A stretch of 14,510 nucleotides of DNA from Lachnospiraceae bacterium (GTDB lineage Bacteria; Bacillota; Clostridia; Lachnospirales; Lachnospiraceae), in NCBI GenBank assembly GCA_900763175.1, contig CAAFJI010000119.1, positions 1 through 14,510 on the forward strand. Reading direction: 5' to 3'. How positions within the stretch are numbered: the first letter of the stretch is position 1; each line of letters starts with the position of its first letter. The translations under genes and the position numbers were made by a program. Below are positions 7,288 to 14,391 of this stretch, piece after piece. The notes under the pieces are model-generated. The model saw nothing but the letters and a program-made list of their open reading frames with translations. It had not been told where the DNA came from and did not search any database.

Positions 7288-7434
7288 ATGGAAAAGTACG
7301 AAAAGGCTCAGATGGAAGTCATTGAGTTTGAAGCCGAGGATATTATCACGACATCTAGCATCAAAATCTGCACCAGTACAGACTATGATACTATTACCCC
7401 AGATCCAAGCGATAACTGTATTTGGGGCGACTGA
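7288..7434 (+). CDS. RiPP precursor peptide with two Cys-X3-Asp motifs (candidate ranthipeptide)
   Basis: The peptide has 48 residues, with ATG 7288 and AAAGGAG (7271-7277) at good spacing. The N-terminal half is an acidic, cysteine-free leader (KYEKAQMEVIEFEAEDIITT, residues 3-22), of a type I recall from RiPP precursors of gut Firmicutes. The C-terminal half is the core. It holds C28-TST-D32 and C44-IWG-D48, with a Tyr/Asp/Pro/Thr linker (33-43) between them. These are the only two cysteines, and both are followed by Asp at position +4. That is the substrate motif of freyrasin-type ranthipeptides. The last residue of the peptide is the second Asp. Ser/Thr residues (S30, S41 and several Thr) could be targets of the nearby kinase. 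No GG cleavage site is present. Leader cleavage near TTSS (21-24) is a guess. Confidence 0.85.
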   Translation: MEKYEKAQMEVIEFEAEDIITTSSIKICTSTDYDTITPDPSDNCIWGD

Positions 7435-7447
7435 TGACACGTCAAAA

Positions 7448-7479
7448 AGAAGGCAGCCCGCATCGGCGTCCTGCCTTCT
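7448..7479 (+). terminator. 9-bp hairpin between precursor and PqqD gene (partial terminator or stabiliser)
   Basis: AGAAGGCAG (7448-7456) pairs perfectly with CTGCCTTCT (7471-7479) around a 14-base loop. It starts 13 bases after the precursor stop. Only CTTG follows, not a T-run, so full termination is unlikely. In peptide operons a hairpin just after the precursor gene commonly stabilises a short precursor mRNA or lets only some transcripts continue, so that substrate exceeds enzymes. The rest of the 84-base gap holds only the GAAAGGA ribosome binding site for the next gene. Confidence 0.6.
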
Positions 7480-7518
7480 CTTGAAAAAACACCGTTCTAA
7501 GAAAGGACGATTTGAAAT

Positions 7519-7776
7519 ATGAAATTGAAAGATACTTTTGTTACACAGGAAATGGATGGCGAGCAGGTGATGGTAGAAGCCGGCGGCGGCTTTGCCGGCA
7601 TGGTGCGCAGCAATCAAACGGCGGCATTTATCATTGACCAGCTCAAGACGGAGACCACAAAAGAGGCCATTCTGGATGCCATGGAGAAAAAATACGATGC
7701 ATCCCGTGCCGTGATGGCAGAGGATGTGGACATGGTGTTGGCCAACCTGAAAAAAATCGGTGCACTGGATGCGTAA
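7519..7776 (+). CDS. PqqD-family peptide chaperone (RiPP recognition element)
   Basis: The protein has 85 residues. Length and pattern match PqqD-like winged-helix recognition proteins: an N-terminal strand pair (DTFVTQEMDGEQVMVE), GGGFAGMVRSNQTAAFII matching the GxxFxLNxTAxxIW motif, a helix with a DA repeat (EAILDAMEKKYD), and a C-terminal helix (DVDMVLANLKKIGAL). In known systems such a protein binds the precursor leader and delivers it to the radical SAM enzyme; it is not itself a catalyst. Its stop overlaps the next gene's start by 8 bases. Confidence 0.88.
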   Translation: MKLKDTFVTQEMDGEQVMVEAGGGFAGMVRSNQTAAFIIDQLKTETTKEAILDAMEKKYDASRAVMAEDVDMVLANLKKIGALDA

Positions 7777-8212
7777 ATCAACTTTTGAGGAGGAGATCGC
7801 CAACAATGGTTTTCTGCTTTACCGCAATGTAGGTGACAGCATGCTGCCGCTGATCCGGCAGGGCAGAGACCTGCTGCTCATCACCCGTAAACCGGAAGGA
7901 CGGCTGAACAAATACGATGTGCCGCTCTACCGTCGGGACAGCGGACAATATGTGCTCCACCGTATTTTGAAAGTGCGTGAAGATGATTATGTCATCTGCG
8001 GAGACAACCGCTGGCAGAGGGAGACCGGCATTACCGACCGGCATATCATCGGTGTGCTGACGGCAGTGATCCGGGATGGACAGAAGCTCCCGGTCACGGA
8101 TAAGCGCTACCGGCTGTATGTGCATCTGTGGTGCGACCTGTTCTATCTACGAGCAGCGGTACTGTGGTACCGTGACCTGCCAGGAAGAATAAAAAGGAAG
8201 CTGTGCCAATGA
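7769..8212 (+). CDS. S24/S26-type peptidase with Ser-His dyad (S26B, SipW-like), candidate leader peptidase
   Basis: The protein has 147 residues from ATG 7769. An in-frame ATG at 7760 also exists; neither has a good ribosome binding site, and overlap with the PqqD stop suggests translational coupling. VGDSMLPLI (21-29) is the box B motif with catalytic Ser24. YVLHRILKV (61-69) is box D, with His64 where classical signal peptidase I has Lys. GDN (78-80) is box E. The Ser-His form is that of the SipW/ER signal peptidase branch. Unlike ordinary signal peptidases it has no N-terminal membrane helix; a modestly hydrophobic stretch near the C-terminus (LYVHLWCDLFYLRAAVLWY) might associate with membrane. 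By position it is the best candidate for removing the leader, because the exporter has no C39 peptidase domain. The stop overlaps the ABC gene start by ATGA. Confidence 0.8.
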   Translation: MRKSTFEEEIANNGFLLYRNVGDSMLPLIRQGRDLLLITRKPEGRLNKYDVPLYRRDSGQYVLHRILKVREDDYVICGDNRWQRETGITDRHIIGVLTAVIRDGQKLPVTDKRYRLYVHLWCDLFYLRAAVLWYRDLPGRIKRKLCQ

Positions 8213-9930
8213 AACAAAAAAATACCTTACAATGGATCAGCATCGCAGCGGGAAAAGCCAGGCTTCTGGTAGGCGTTCTGGTCGCAGTGCAGGCGGTGCT
8301 GAGTGTTTCCAGTATCGCTTTTGCTTTTATTTTGCGGCGCATTATCAATATGGCTGTGCAGGGAGCGTCCACCGGGTTCCGGTCGGCGTTTGTGCTGCTG
8401 GCAGGCGTGATCGCGGCGCAGATCGTGCTGGGTGCTTTGAGTCGTTTTCTGAGCGAGTACACCACGACCACGGTAGAAAACCGCTTTAAGCAGCGGCTTT
8501 TTGCGGCACTGCTCACCGGGAATTATGCGTCGGTCACGGCAGTGCATTCCGGCGAATGGATGAACCGCCTGACCTCGGATACCACCGTGGTGGTGGGAGG
8601 CGTGACCCAGATCGTGCCCGGGCTGATCGGAATGCTGGTGCGCTTGCTGGGCGCAGTCGCCGCTATTTTGTGGCTCGAACCACGCTTTTTGTACATTTTG
8701 CTCCCCGGCGGCGTAGCCATGATGCTGCTGACCTATGCCTTCCGCAAGATATTGAAACGACTGCACAAGAAGATTCAAGAAACAGACGGCGCACTCCGGG
8801 TGTTCTTGCAGGAGCGGCTGGAAAGCCTTGTCATCGTCCGCACCTTTGCCAAGGAAGAACAGATGGCGCAGCAGGCAGACGACCTGATGGACGCCCACAA
8901 AGCTGCCCGGATGAAGCGAAGCAATTTTTCCAACCTGTGCAACATCGGCTTCGCCGGTGCCATGGATGGGGCGTATCTGCTGGGCATCGGGTTCTGCGGC
9001 TATGGCATCCTGACCGGCACCATGAGCTACGGCAACCTGATGGCCATTATGCAGCTGGTGGGGCAGGTGCAAAGCCCGTTTGCCAACCTGACCGGCTATC
9101 TTCCCCGGTATTATTCCATGCTGGCCAGCGCCGAGCGTCTGATGGAAGCGGAAGCCTTTGCGCCAGACAGCACCGAAGCTGTACCTGAAGCACAGGTTCT
9201 ACAGTTTTACCAGACCGAATTGCAGTCTTTTCAGCTGGAACACGCCTGTTTTACCTATCAGCCCCCGGTGCAGACGGAGGGCGAACCGCCTGCCATGCCG
9301 GTGGTTTTGCAGGATGTCAGCCTGACTGTCCGCAAGGGCGAATATGTGGTGTTTACCGGGCCGTCCGGCTGCGGCAAAAGCACCATCCTCAAACTACTCA
9401 TGTGCCTGTATCCGCTGGATTCCGGCCAGAGGTTCCTTTCCACGAAAAGCGGGAACCAACCGCTGACCTCAGCATGGAAAAGTTTGTTTGCCTATGTTCC
9501 GCAGGGCAATCAGCTTTTGTCCGGTTCCATCCGCAGCATTGTTGCATTTGGGGATGAAAAACGGGCGCAGGATGAGAATGCAATTTATAACGCACTGAAA
9601 ATCGCCTGCGCAGACGATTTTGTACGCAGGCTGGAAAACGGACTGGATACCGTGCTGGGCGAACACGGTGCGGGTCTGTCCGAAGGACAGATGCAGCGCA
9701 TCGCCATTGCCCGGGCGGTGTATTCCGGCCATCCCATTCTGCTGTTGGACGAGGCCACCAGTGCGCTGGACGAAGCAACAGCCCTGCATCTGCTGGGTAA
9801 TCTGCGCCGCATGACCGATAAAACGGTGATTTTAGTGACCCACCGGATGAATCAGGCAGATTTCTTTGATAAGGAGCTGTGCTTTTCAAAAGATGGTATT
9901 TGTGTGAGGGAAAGGAAAACGTGCAAATGA
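8209..9930 (+). CDS. ABC transporter, fused membrane and ATPase domains (peptide exporter)
   Basis: The protein has 573 residues. ATG 8209 is chosen over GTG 8203 because AAGGAAG (8194-8200) is 8 bases from the ATG and only 2 from the GTG. The N-terminal part (about 1-315) is a type IV exporter membrane domain with about six helices. The ATPase domain follows from about 340, with Walker A GPSGCGKST (384-392), Q-loop Q432, signature LSEGQ (490-494, E in place of the usual G), Walker B ILLLDE (510-515), D-loop SALDEA and switch His545 in VTHR. There is no N-terminal C39 peptidase domain, so it does not cleave a leader itself. The segment after Walker A is slightly short around YPLDSGQRFL. It is coupled by ATGA overlaps to both neighbours and is probably a homodimeric exporter of the mature peptide. 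Confidence 0.92.
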   Translation: MKQKNTLQWISIAAGKARLLVGVLVAVQAVLSVSSIAFAFILRRIINMAVQGASTGFRSAFVLLAGVIAAQIVLGALSRFLSEYTTTTVENRFKQRLFAALLTGNYASVTAVHSGEWMNRLTSDTTVVVGGVTQIVPGLIGMLVRLLGAVAAILWLEPRFLYILLPGGVAMMLLTYAFRKILKRLHKKIQETDGALRVFLQERLESLVIVRTFAKEEQMAQQADDLMDAHKAARMKRSNFSNLCNIGFAGAMDGAYLLGIGFCGYGILTGTMSYGNLMAIMQLVGQVQSPFANLTGYLPRYYSMLASAERLMEAEAFAPDSTEAVPEAQVLQFYQTELQSFQLEHACFTYQPPVQTEGEPPAMPVVLQDVSLTVRKGEYVVFTGPSGCGKSTILKLLMCLYPLDSGQRFLSTKSGNQPLTSAWKSLFAYVPQGNQLLSGSIRSIVAFGDEKRAQDENAIYNALKIACADDFVRRLENGLDTVLGEHGAGLSEGQMQRIAIARAVYSGHPILLLDEATSALDEATALHLLGNLRRMTDKTVILVTHRMNQADFFDKELCFSKDGICVRERKTCK

Positions 9931-10871
9931 AAAGAAAAACATTATCGATCGTAGTCTTTCTTCTTGCTGTCGTGCTGTTCGGACTGCTCTTTGTAAACCA
10001 CCGTCAGGAACAGCGTCAGGCGGCGCATATGCAGCAGCTTCAAAAGGAAGCAAGATCATATCAACTTGAAATCGATGAGATCCGTTCTGACCTTGCACAG
10101 AGGGAACTTGCTGTCAAAACCACAGAGGATACCTCGGGCATTCTCTTTGGCTTTGTTCCTGCATCGACGGCCAATTTTGCCGAAATCGACAAATTGGCCG
10201 CAGAACATTCCCTCACCCCGGTGATCATTCTGGACTGTTCACAGGAAAAAGACGTGCTGACGGCGATCCTGAAAAAAGCCGTTGAAAAAGATTATGAAGT
10301 TGTGTTGGCGGGCTTGCAATTCGACGAATCCATTTTGCAGACGGCGGACGAGATGAAAGACTCGTTAGCACAATTGGACGACACCAAAAGTCCTGTGTTC
10401 CTGCTTCGGAACAGTGTGAACACAGAAAAGAACCGGAATCTTCTGAATGAACACGGCTATACAGAATTGATCTTGTATGATGATTCCTTGAAGGCTGGTA
10501 TGCAGGAAAATGGGAAACCATACATTTGCTATGGCTTTTTCAAACAGCCCGTCTACTACTCAGACTATATTTCTCAAGTTGTTACAGCACATACCATGAT
10601 GCTTGCGTCGTTTGATTTTTCAACGATTCAAAGCGGAACGCTCCGGATTTCAGATGTTGAAAGATTTATGACGCTGGCAGACGACCGGAAAGTAGCCAAT
10701 GAGTTGCGTTATGTTGACCTGAACAGTGCCTTTCAAGCGGTGGCCGACCAGAATGCCACCCAGCAAGATCGGCAGGAATCCTATGAAAAATATGAAGCGG
10801 AGCAGGAAAAACGCATTCAGGAACTCGAAGAAAAAATCAGTGCAATCTACAGCCGTTGGGATGAGTATTGA
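9927..10871 (+). CDS. Membrane-anchored coiled-coil protein of unknown function in the RiPP operon
   Basis: The protein has 314 residues. ATG 9927 overlaps the ABC stop by ATGA; a longer in-frame start at 9879 lies inside the ABC gene and is not needed. One N-terminal membrane helix (about 5-23, after MKRK) with no cleavage site points to a type II anchor and an outside-facing body. A coiled coil follows (about 26-62), then an alpha/beta domain (about 68-265) with alternating strands and helices (GILFGFVPA, TPVIILDC, YEVVLAGL, SPVFLLRN, ELILYDD, KPYICYGF), and a charged coiled coil at the C-terminus (about 282-306). The strand order vaguely recalls NodB/polysaccharide-deacetylase-like barrels, but the metal-binding His/Asp set is not seen. 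I do not recognise the family. It could be an immunity protein, an accessory of the exporter or a surface scaffold. Confidence 0.75.
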   Translation: MKRKTLSIVVFLLAVVLFGLLFVNHRQEQRQAAHMQQLQKEARSYQLEIDEIRSDLAQRELAVKTTEDTSGILFGFVPASTANFAEIDKLAAEHSLTPVIILDCSQEKDVLTAILKKAVEKDYEVVLAGLQFDESILQTADEMKDSLAQLDDTKSPVFLLRNSVNTEKNRNLLNEHGYTELILYDDSLKAGMQENGKPYICYGFFKQPVYYSDYISQVVTAHTMMLASFDFSTIQSGTLRISDVERFMTLADDRKVANELRYVDLNSAFQAVADQNATQQDRQESYEKYEAEQEKRIQELEEKISAIYSRWDEY

Positions 10872-10882
10872 AGGAGCATGAT

Positions 10883-12040
10883 ATGGAAAAGACTTCGGAA
10901 CTTTTGATTTATCTCATGGTCTGTTCACTGCAAGGCACAAAGCCAGAAGGAGCACTGCTTGCAAATATTGACTTGGAGGCACTGCTTCGGTTGGCGAAGG
11001 CGCACTCCGTCTCTGCAATGGTGTGCATGGCGCTGGAACAGACAGATGAATTCCAGCACGCCGCTGAAACCACCCGGCTGAAATGGCTGGATGCCAAAAA
11101 CAAGGCTGTCCGCAAAAATATGCTGCTGGATGCCGAGCGGCACCAACTGGAAAAAGAATTTGCAGAGCACGGAATCTGGTATCTGCCGCTGAAAGGCAGT
11201 ATTCTGAAAGACTGGTATCCTAAATTTGGAATGCGGGAGATGGCAGATAATGATATCCTGTTTGATGCTTCCAAACGGCAAGAAGTAAAAGCAATTTTTC
11301 AGGGCCGGGGATACACGGTAAAAGGATATAACAAGAGCAACCACGATGAGTATGAAAAACTACCAATCTATAATTTTGAGATGCATGTTGCGCTGTTTCA
11401 CGAAGACTACGCATCCCTTCAAAAGAAGTATGAGAATGTCGTAGACAGGCTGGTGCAGGACGAGAAGATACCTTTCCGGTATCATTTCACCCCAGAGGAT
11501 TTCTATGTGTTTGTTGTGGCACATGCCTACAAACATTACGGTCATGGAGGAACCGGCATCCGGACTCTGGCAGATTTTTATGTTATGAATCGGAAACTGG
11601 GGAAGACTTTAGACTGGGAGTATGCAGAGTCTGAGCTGAAGGGGCTGGGCATCCTTGATTATGAAAGGGACAGTCGTAAGTTATCGCAGAAGCTGTTTGG
11701 AGATACCAAAACCGTGTTGAGGTCCGATTTGACTGAGGAGGAGAACCAGATGCTTGCCTATTACCTGGGAGCGACGACCTACGGGAATCTGTTCAACCAG
11801 ACACTTCATAGGATGCAGGAATTTCAGCCAGATGGGGAACCGCTCACTACGAAAACCAAGGGTAAATATGTCATATCCCGTATGTTTCCAAATATGGAGT
11901 GGTGCAAGTGTTATGCTCCTGTGGTATATAAATTCCCAGTTCTGCTGCCTTTCTACTGGGTATGGCGTTTGATATACAAGGGCATTACGAAACGAAAGAA
12001 GGTCACACAGGAGATAAAAGCGATCAAAGCAGGGAAATAA
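10883..12040 (+). CDS. Nucleotidyltransferase-family protein (NTP_transf_5-like)
   Basis: The protein has 385 residues. ATG 10883 is chosen because AAGGAG (10871-10876) is 6 bases upstream; a TTG in frame at 10868 overlaps the previous stop. Key residues follow the family pattern: WYLPLKGSILKDWYP (99-113, KG at 104-105), then REMADNDILF (118-127) with the D122-x-D124 pair expected to bind metal, and NFEMHVALF (164-172) as the third conserved element. Members occur in peptide and polysaccharide clusters, and few have a known substrate. With an HPrK-like kinase in the same operon, it may nucleotidylate or otherwise tailor the peptide (inference). Codon use shifts towards the flank type in its second half. 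It is the last gene before the terminator at 12225. Confidence 0.78.
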   Translation: MEKTSELLIYLMVCSLQGTKPEGALLANIDLEALLRLAKAHSVSAMVCMALEQTDEFQHAAETTRLKWLDAKNKAVRKNMLLDAERHQLEKEFAEHGIWYLPLKGSILKDWYPKFGMREMADNDILFDASKRQEVKAIFQGRGYTVKGYNKSNHDEYEKLPIYNFEMHVALFHEDYASLQKKYENVVDRLVQDEKIPFRYHFTPEDFYVFVVAHAYKHYGHGGTGIRTLADFYVMNRKLGKTLDWEYAESELKGLGILDYERDSRKLSQKLFGDTKTVLRSDLTEEENQMLAYYLGATTYGNLFNQTLHRMQEFQPDGEPLTTKTKGKYVISRMFPNMEWCKCYAPVVYKFPVLLPFYWVWRLIYKGITKRKKVTQEIKAIKAGK

Positions 12041-12224
12041 AACTAAAAAATTGGATGAGAGGGAGCCCACTGGCGCACTGTGTAGAATCCTACATGGTTT
12101 GCTGGCGGGCTTTTTGCGCAATAAGAAATTCTGTTGGAATCCCCTATGGCATAAAAAAAACTATCGGGCAGGATCCGGAAGCGGCGGAAAGGTAGATGTC
12201 GCTGAAGCGGCCCAACCCAGGCGG
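12041..12224 (+). other. Non-coding tail or degenerate sequence after the RiPP operon
   Basis: Short open frames cross this stretch (for example 12051-12302), but they run through the terminator and into AT-rich sequence, lack a good ribosome binding site, and match nothing I recognise. It reads as operon 3' untranslated sequence or the decayed end of the imported segment. Confidence 0.4.
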
Positions 12225-12251
12225 AGAATCCTGCAAGCAGGCTTCTTTTTT
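12225..12251 (+). terminator. Intrinsic terminator of the RiPP operon
   Basis: AGAATCCTG and CAGGCTTCT form a near-perfect hairpin (one mismatch) around a CAAG loop, followed directly by a T-run (12246-12251). It would end transcription 185-210 bases after the nucleotidyltransferase gene and separates the island from asnB. Confidence 0.75.
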
Positions 12252-12383
12252 ATTACTTTCTATTTCATTTTCAATCATTTTTACTCGTTACTTTACAGTT
12301 AAATTAGCTGCTTGTCATTTGAAAAATTTCTGACGTCTTCTTTTATACATAGCACCATATGTGACTGTTCGGTGAAAATAGTT

Positions 12384-12452
12384 TGTTATAATACTGTGAA
12401 AAGTTGACGGAAAAACAGGATATACCACAGACCAAAAGGCCTATGCTATAAT
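12384..12452 (+). promoter_or_regulatory. Two candidate extended -10 promoters for asnB
   Basis: TGTTATAAT (12384-12392) and TGCTATAAT (12444-12452) are both perfect TATAAT boxes with the TGn extension. Neither has a good -35 at 16-18 bp; a TTGACG at 12404-12409 is misplaced for both. The leader after the second site is about 125 bases and contains a small hairpin GGCAGATTTCTGCC (12484-12497). No T-box specifier or AGGGTGG antiterminator motif is seen. The stretch 12252-12579 is otherwise AT-rich with no gene. Confidence 0.5.
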
Positions 12453-12579
12453 TAAAATACTTTGAGGTTAAAGGCTCAATTTTGGCAGATTTCTGCCGGG
12501 CACATATAGGGAAGGATAAGTGAAAAAATAGATTGTCGTTGCAGTGATGAAACTGCATCAGACAGATACGGAGGATGAA

Positions 12580-14391
12580 ATGTGCGGAATCTGTGGATTT
12601 ACAGGTTACAGACAGGATCAGAAGGCAGTGCTTGAAAGGATGATGAATGTCATTGAGCATAGAGGACCGGATAGTGAGGGCTCTTTTTGCAGAGAAGACA
12701 TAGCCTTGGGATTTCGGAGACTTAGCATAATAGACCTGGAAGATGGGCAGCAGCCTATGGAAAGTGCAGATGGAAATCTGCATATTGTTTTTAATGGAGA
12801 GATTTATGATTATAAGGAATTGCGGGCTGAACTTGAGACTGCCGGTATTTCTTTTCGTACCCATTCCGATACAGAAGTCCTGGTAAATACCCTTCAGCAG
12901 TATGGAGAGAAGGCATTAGATAAACTCAGAGGAATGTTTGGGTTTGCAGTATGGGATGAAAAAGAGCAGACTTTGATGCTGGCCAGGGATTTCTTTGGAA
13001 TCAAGCCCCTGTATTATGCCGGAATAGATGGACATTTTGTATTTGCCTCTGAAATTAAGAGTATTCTCGCATTTCCGGGCTATGAAAAGAAAGTGAATCA
13101 AAAGGCTCTGGAGCAATATTTGTCATTCCAGTATTCTCCCTTGGAAGAAACTTTTTTCAGTGGAATTTATAAACTGATGCCTGGTCATATGCTTTTATAT
13201 AAAAACGGAAACTATGAGATAAAGACTTATTTTAAGGCAAAACTTGCGCCCGGACAATGTGGCAGCAAGACAGATATGAAGCAGCTGCAGGATCGGCTTT
13301 CAGAAGTTTTGAAGGATTCGGTGAAGCACCATATGTTAAGTGATGTGGAAATTGGCGCATTTTTATCAGGTGGAGTGGATTCTGGCTATCTGGCTTCGGC
13401 TTCTGGTGCAGATCAGGCATTTACCGTAGGCTTTGATGAGGGAGACCAATACAGTGAAGTAAACAAAGCAGCCAAAGTGGCAGAAAAAGCAGGCCTGAAA
13501 CATCATGTGAAAATCATATCCAAGCAGGAATTCTGGGATGCCCTTCCGGATGTGATGTATCATATGGATGAACCACTTGGTGATGCATCTGCGGTTGCGC
13601 TCTATTTTCTTTCCAAAGAAGCTGCCGGTCATGTTAAGGTGGTTCTTTCCGGGGAAGGAGCAGATGAAATTTTCGGTGGATATAATATTTACAGAGAGCC
13701 GGAAGCATTGAAAAAAGTTGCCTGGATTCCATTTGGAATCAGACGTGCAGTTGGAAAACTGGCGGCAAAACTGCCAGATGTGAAAGGACGGGATTTCCTC
13801 ATCCGTGCAGGGATGAAAGTAGAAGACCGGTTTATTGGAAATGCGTATATTTATCGTGAAAAAGAGAAAGCACAGATTTTGAAAAATAAAGTAACAGGAC
13901 TTTCCACACAGGAATACTTAAGACCATTTTATGAGGAGCTTGAGGCAGAAAACAGAAGGCCGCTTCATGATATGGAAAAAATGCAGTCTGTAGATTTGAA
14001 CTACTGGCTGCCTGGTGATATCTTGCAAAAAGCAGATAAAATGAGTATGGCACACTCTCTGGAAGTCAGGGTACCATTTCTGGACAAAAAAGTTTTTGAT
14101 CTGGCAGCAAGGCTTCCGAAAGAAACCAAGATTGCGGAAGGCACAACCAAATTTATTTTCCGAAAATCTGTTTCTGAATTTCTTCCGCAGGAAACCGATG
14201 AACGAAAGAAGCTTGGTTTTCCAATTCCAATCCGTGTGTGGCTGCAGCAGGATGACTGGTATCAGAGGGTAATGGGGTTATTTACTTCAAAAGAGGCAGA
14301 AGAGTTTTTCCATACGGAGAAATTGCTCCAGCTCCTGAAGGACCATAAAGCTAAAAAGGCAGACAACAGCCGTAAAATCTGGACTTCGTAA
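12580..14391 (+). CDS. asnB: Asparagine synthetase B (glutamine-hydrolysing), C-terminus truncated
   Basis: ATG 12580 is certain: GGAGG (12570-12574) precedes it, and the enzyme needs Cys2 as the N-terminal nucleophile after Met removal (MCGICGF). The protein has 603 residues. The glutaminase domain (1 to about 210) shows HRGPDSEG, LSIIDL and FNGEIYDY. The synthetase domain shows the PP-loop SGGVDS (263-268) for ATP and SGEGADEIFGGYN (357-369), with the conserved VRVPFLD near the end. It converts aspartate, glutamine and ATP to asparagine, glutamate, AMP and pyrophosphate in the cytoplasm. The intact Cys2 and flank-type codon use show a housekeeping enzyme, not a lasso-peptide cyclase of the island. 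The family normally continues past RKIWT with a hydrophobic stretch of the type VL.F..W (about 15-20 residues). Here it ends as KIWTS then stop, at a probable junction (about 14385). Whether activity survives is unknown. Confidence 0.92.
   Translation: MCGICGFTGYRQDQKAVLERMMNVIEHRGPDSEGSFCREDIALGFRRLSIIDLEDGQQPMESADGNLHIVFNGEIYDYKELRAELETAGISFRTHSDTEVLVNTLQQYGEKALDKLRGMFGFAVWDEKEQTLMLARDFFGIKPLYYAGIDGHFVFASEIKSILAFPGYEKKVNQKALEQYLSFQYSPLEETFFSGIYKLMPGHMLLYKNGNYEIKTYFKAKLAPGQCGSKTDMKQLQDRLSEVLKDSVKHHMLSDVEIGAFLSGGVDSGYLASASGADQAFTVGFDEGDQYSEVNKAAKVAEKAGLKHHVKIISKQEFWDALPDVMYHMDEPLGDASAVALYFLSKEAAGHVKVVLSGEGADEIFGGYNIYREPEALKKVAWIPFGIRRAVGKLAAKLPDVKGRDFLIRAGMKVEDRFIGNAYIYREKEKAQILKNKVTGLSTQEYLRPFYEELEAENRRPLHDMEKMQSVDLNYWLPGDILQKADKMSMAHSLEVRVPFLDKKVFDLAARLPKETKIAEGTTKFIFRKSVSEFLPQETDERKKLGFPIPIRVWLQQDDWYQRVMGLFTSKEAEEFFHTEKLLQLLKDHKAKKADNSRKIWTS

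Noticed and set aside
8227..9072. A 281-residue antisense frame, and a 210-residue frame at 8556-9188, over the ABC transporter gene
   Set aside because: Both are low-complexity shadows (His/Gln-rich or Arg/Gly-rich) caused by the high GC3 of the transporter gene.
12051..12302. An 83-residue open frame after the nucleotidyltransferase
   Set aside because: It reads through the intrinsic terminator into AT-rich sequence, has no ribosome binding site, and its hydrophobic tail is made of the T-run.
12453..12579. T-box or amino-acid riboswitch in the asnB leader
   Set aside because: The leader is only about 125 bases, lacks the AGGGTGG antiterminator motif, and has no terminator hairpin with a T-run.
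12580..14391. Asparagine synthetase homologue beside a RiPP operon as a lasso-peptide cyclase
   Set aside because: It keeps Cys2 and all glutaminase motifs, has flank-type codon use, has its own promoters and lies beyond a terminator. No transglutaminase-like B2 leader protease is present, and the precursor lacks the lasso pattern of a Gly/Ala/Ser core start with Asp/Glu at position 7-9.
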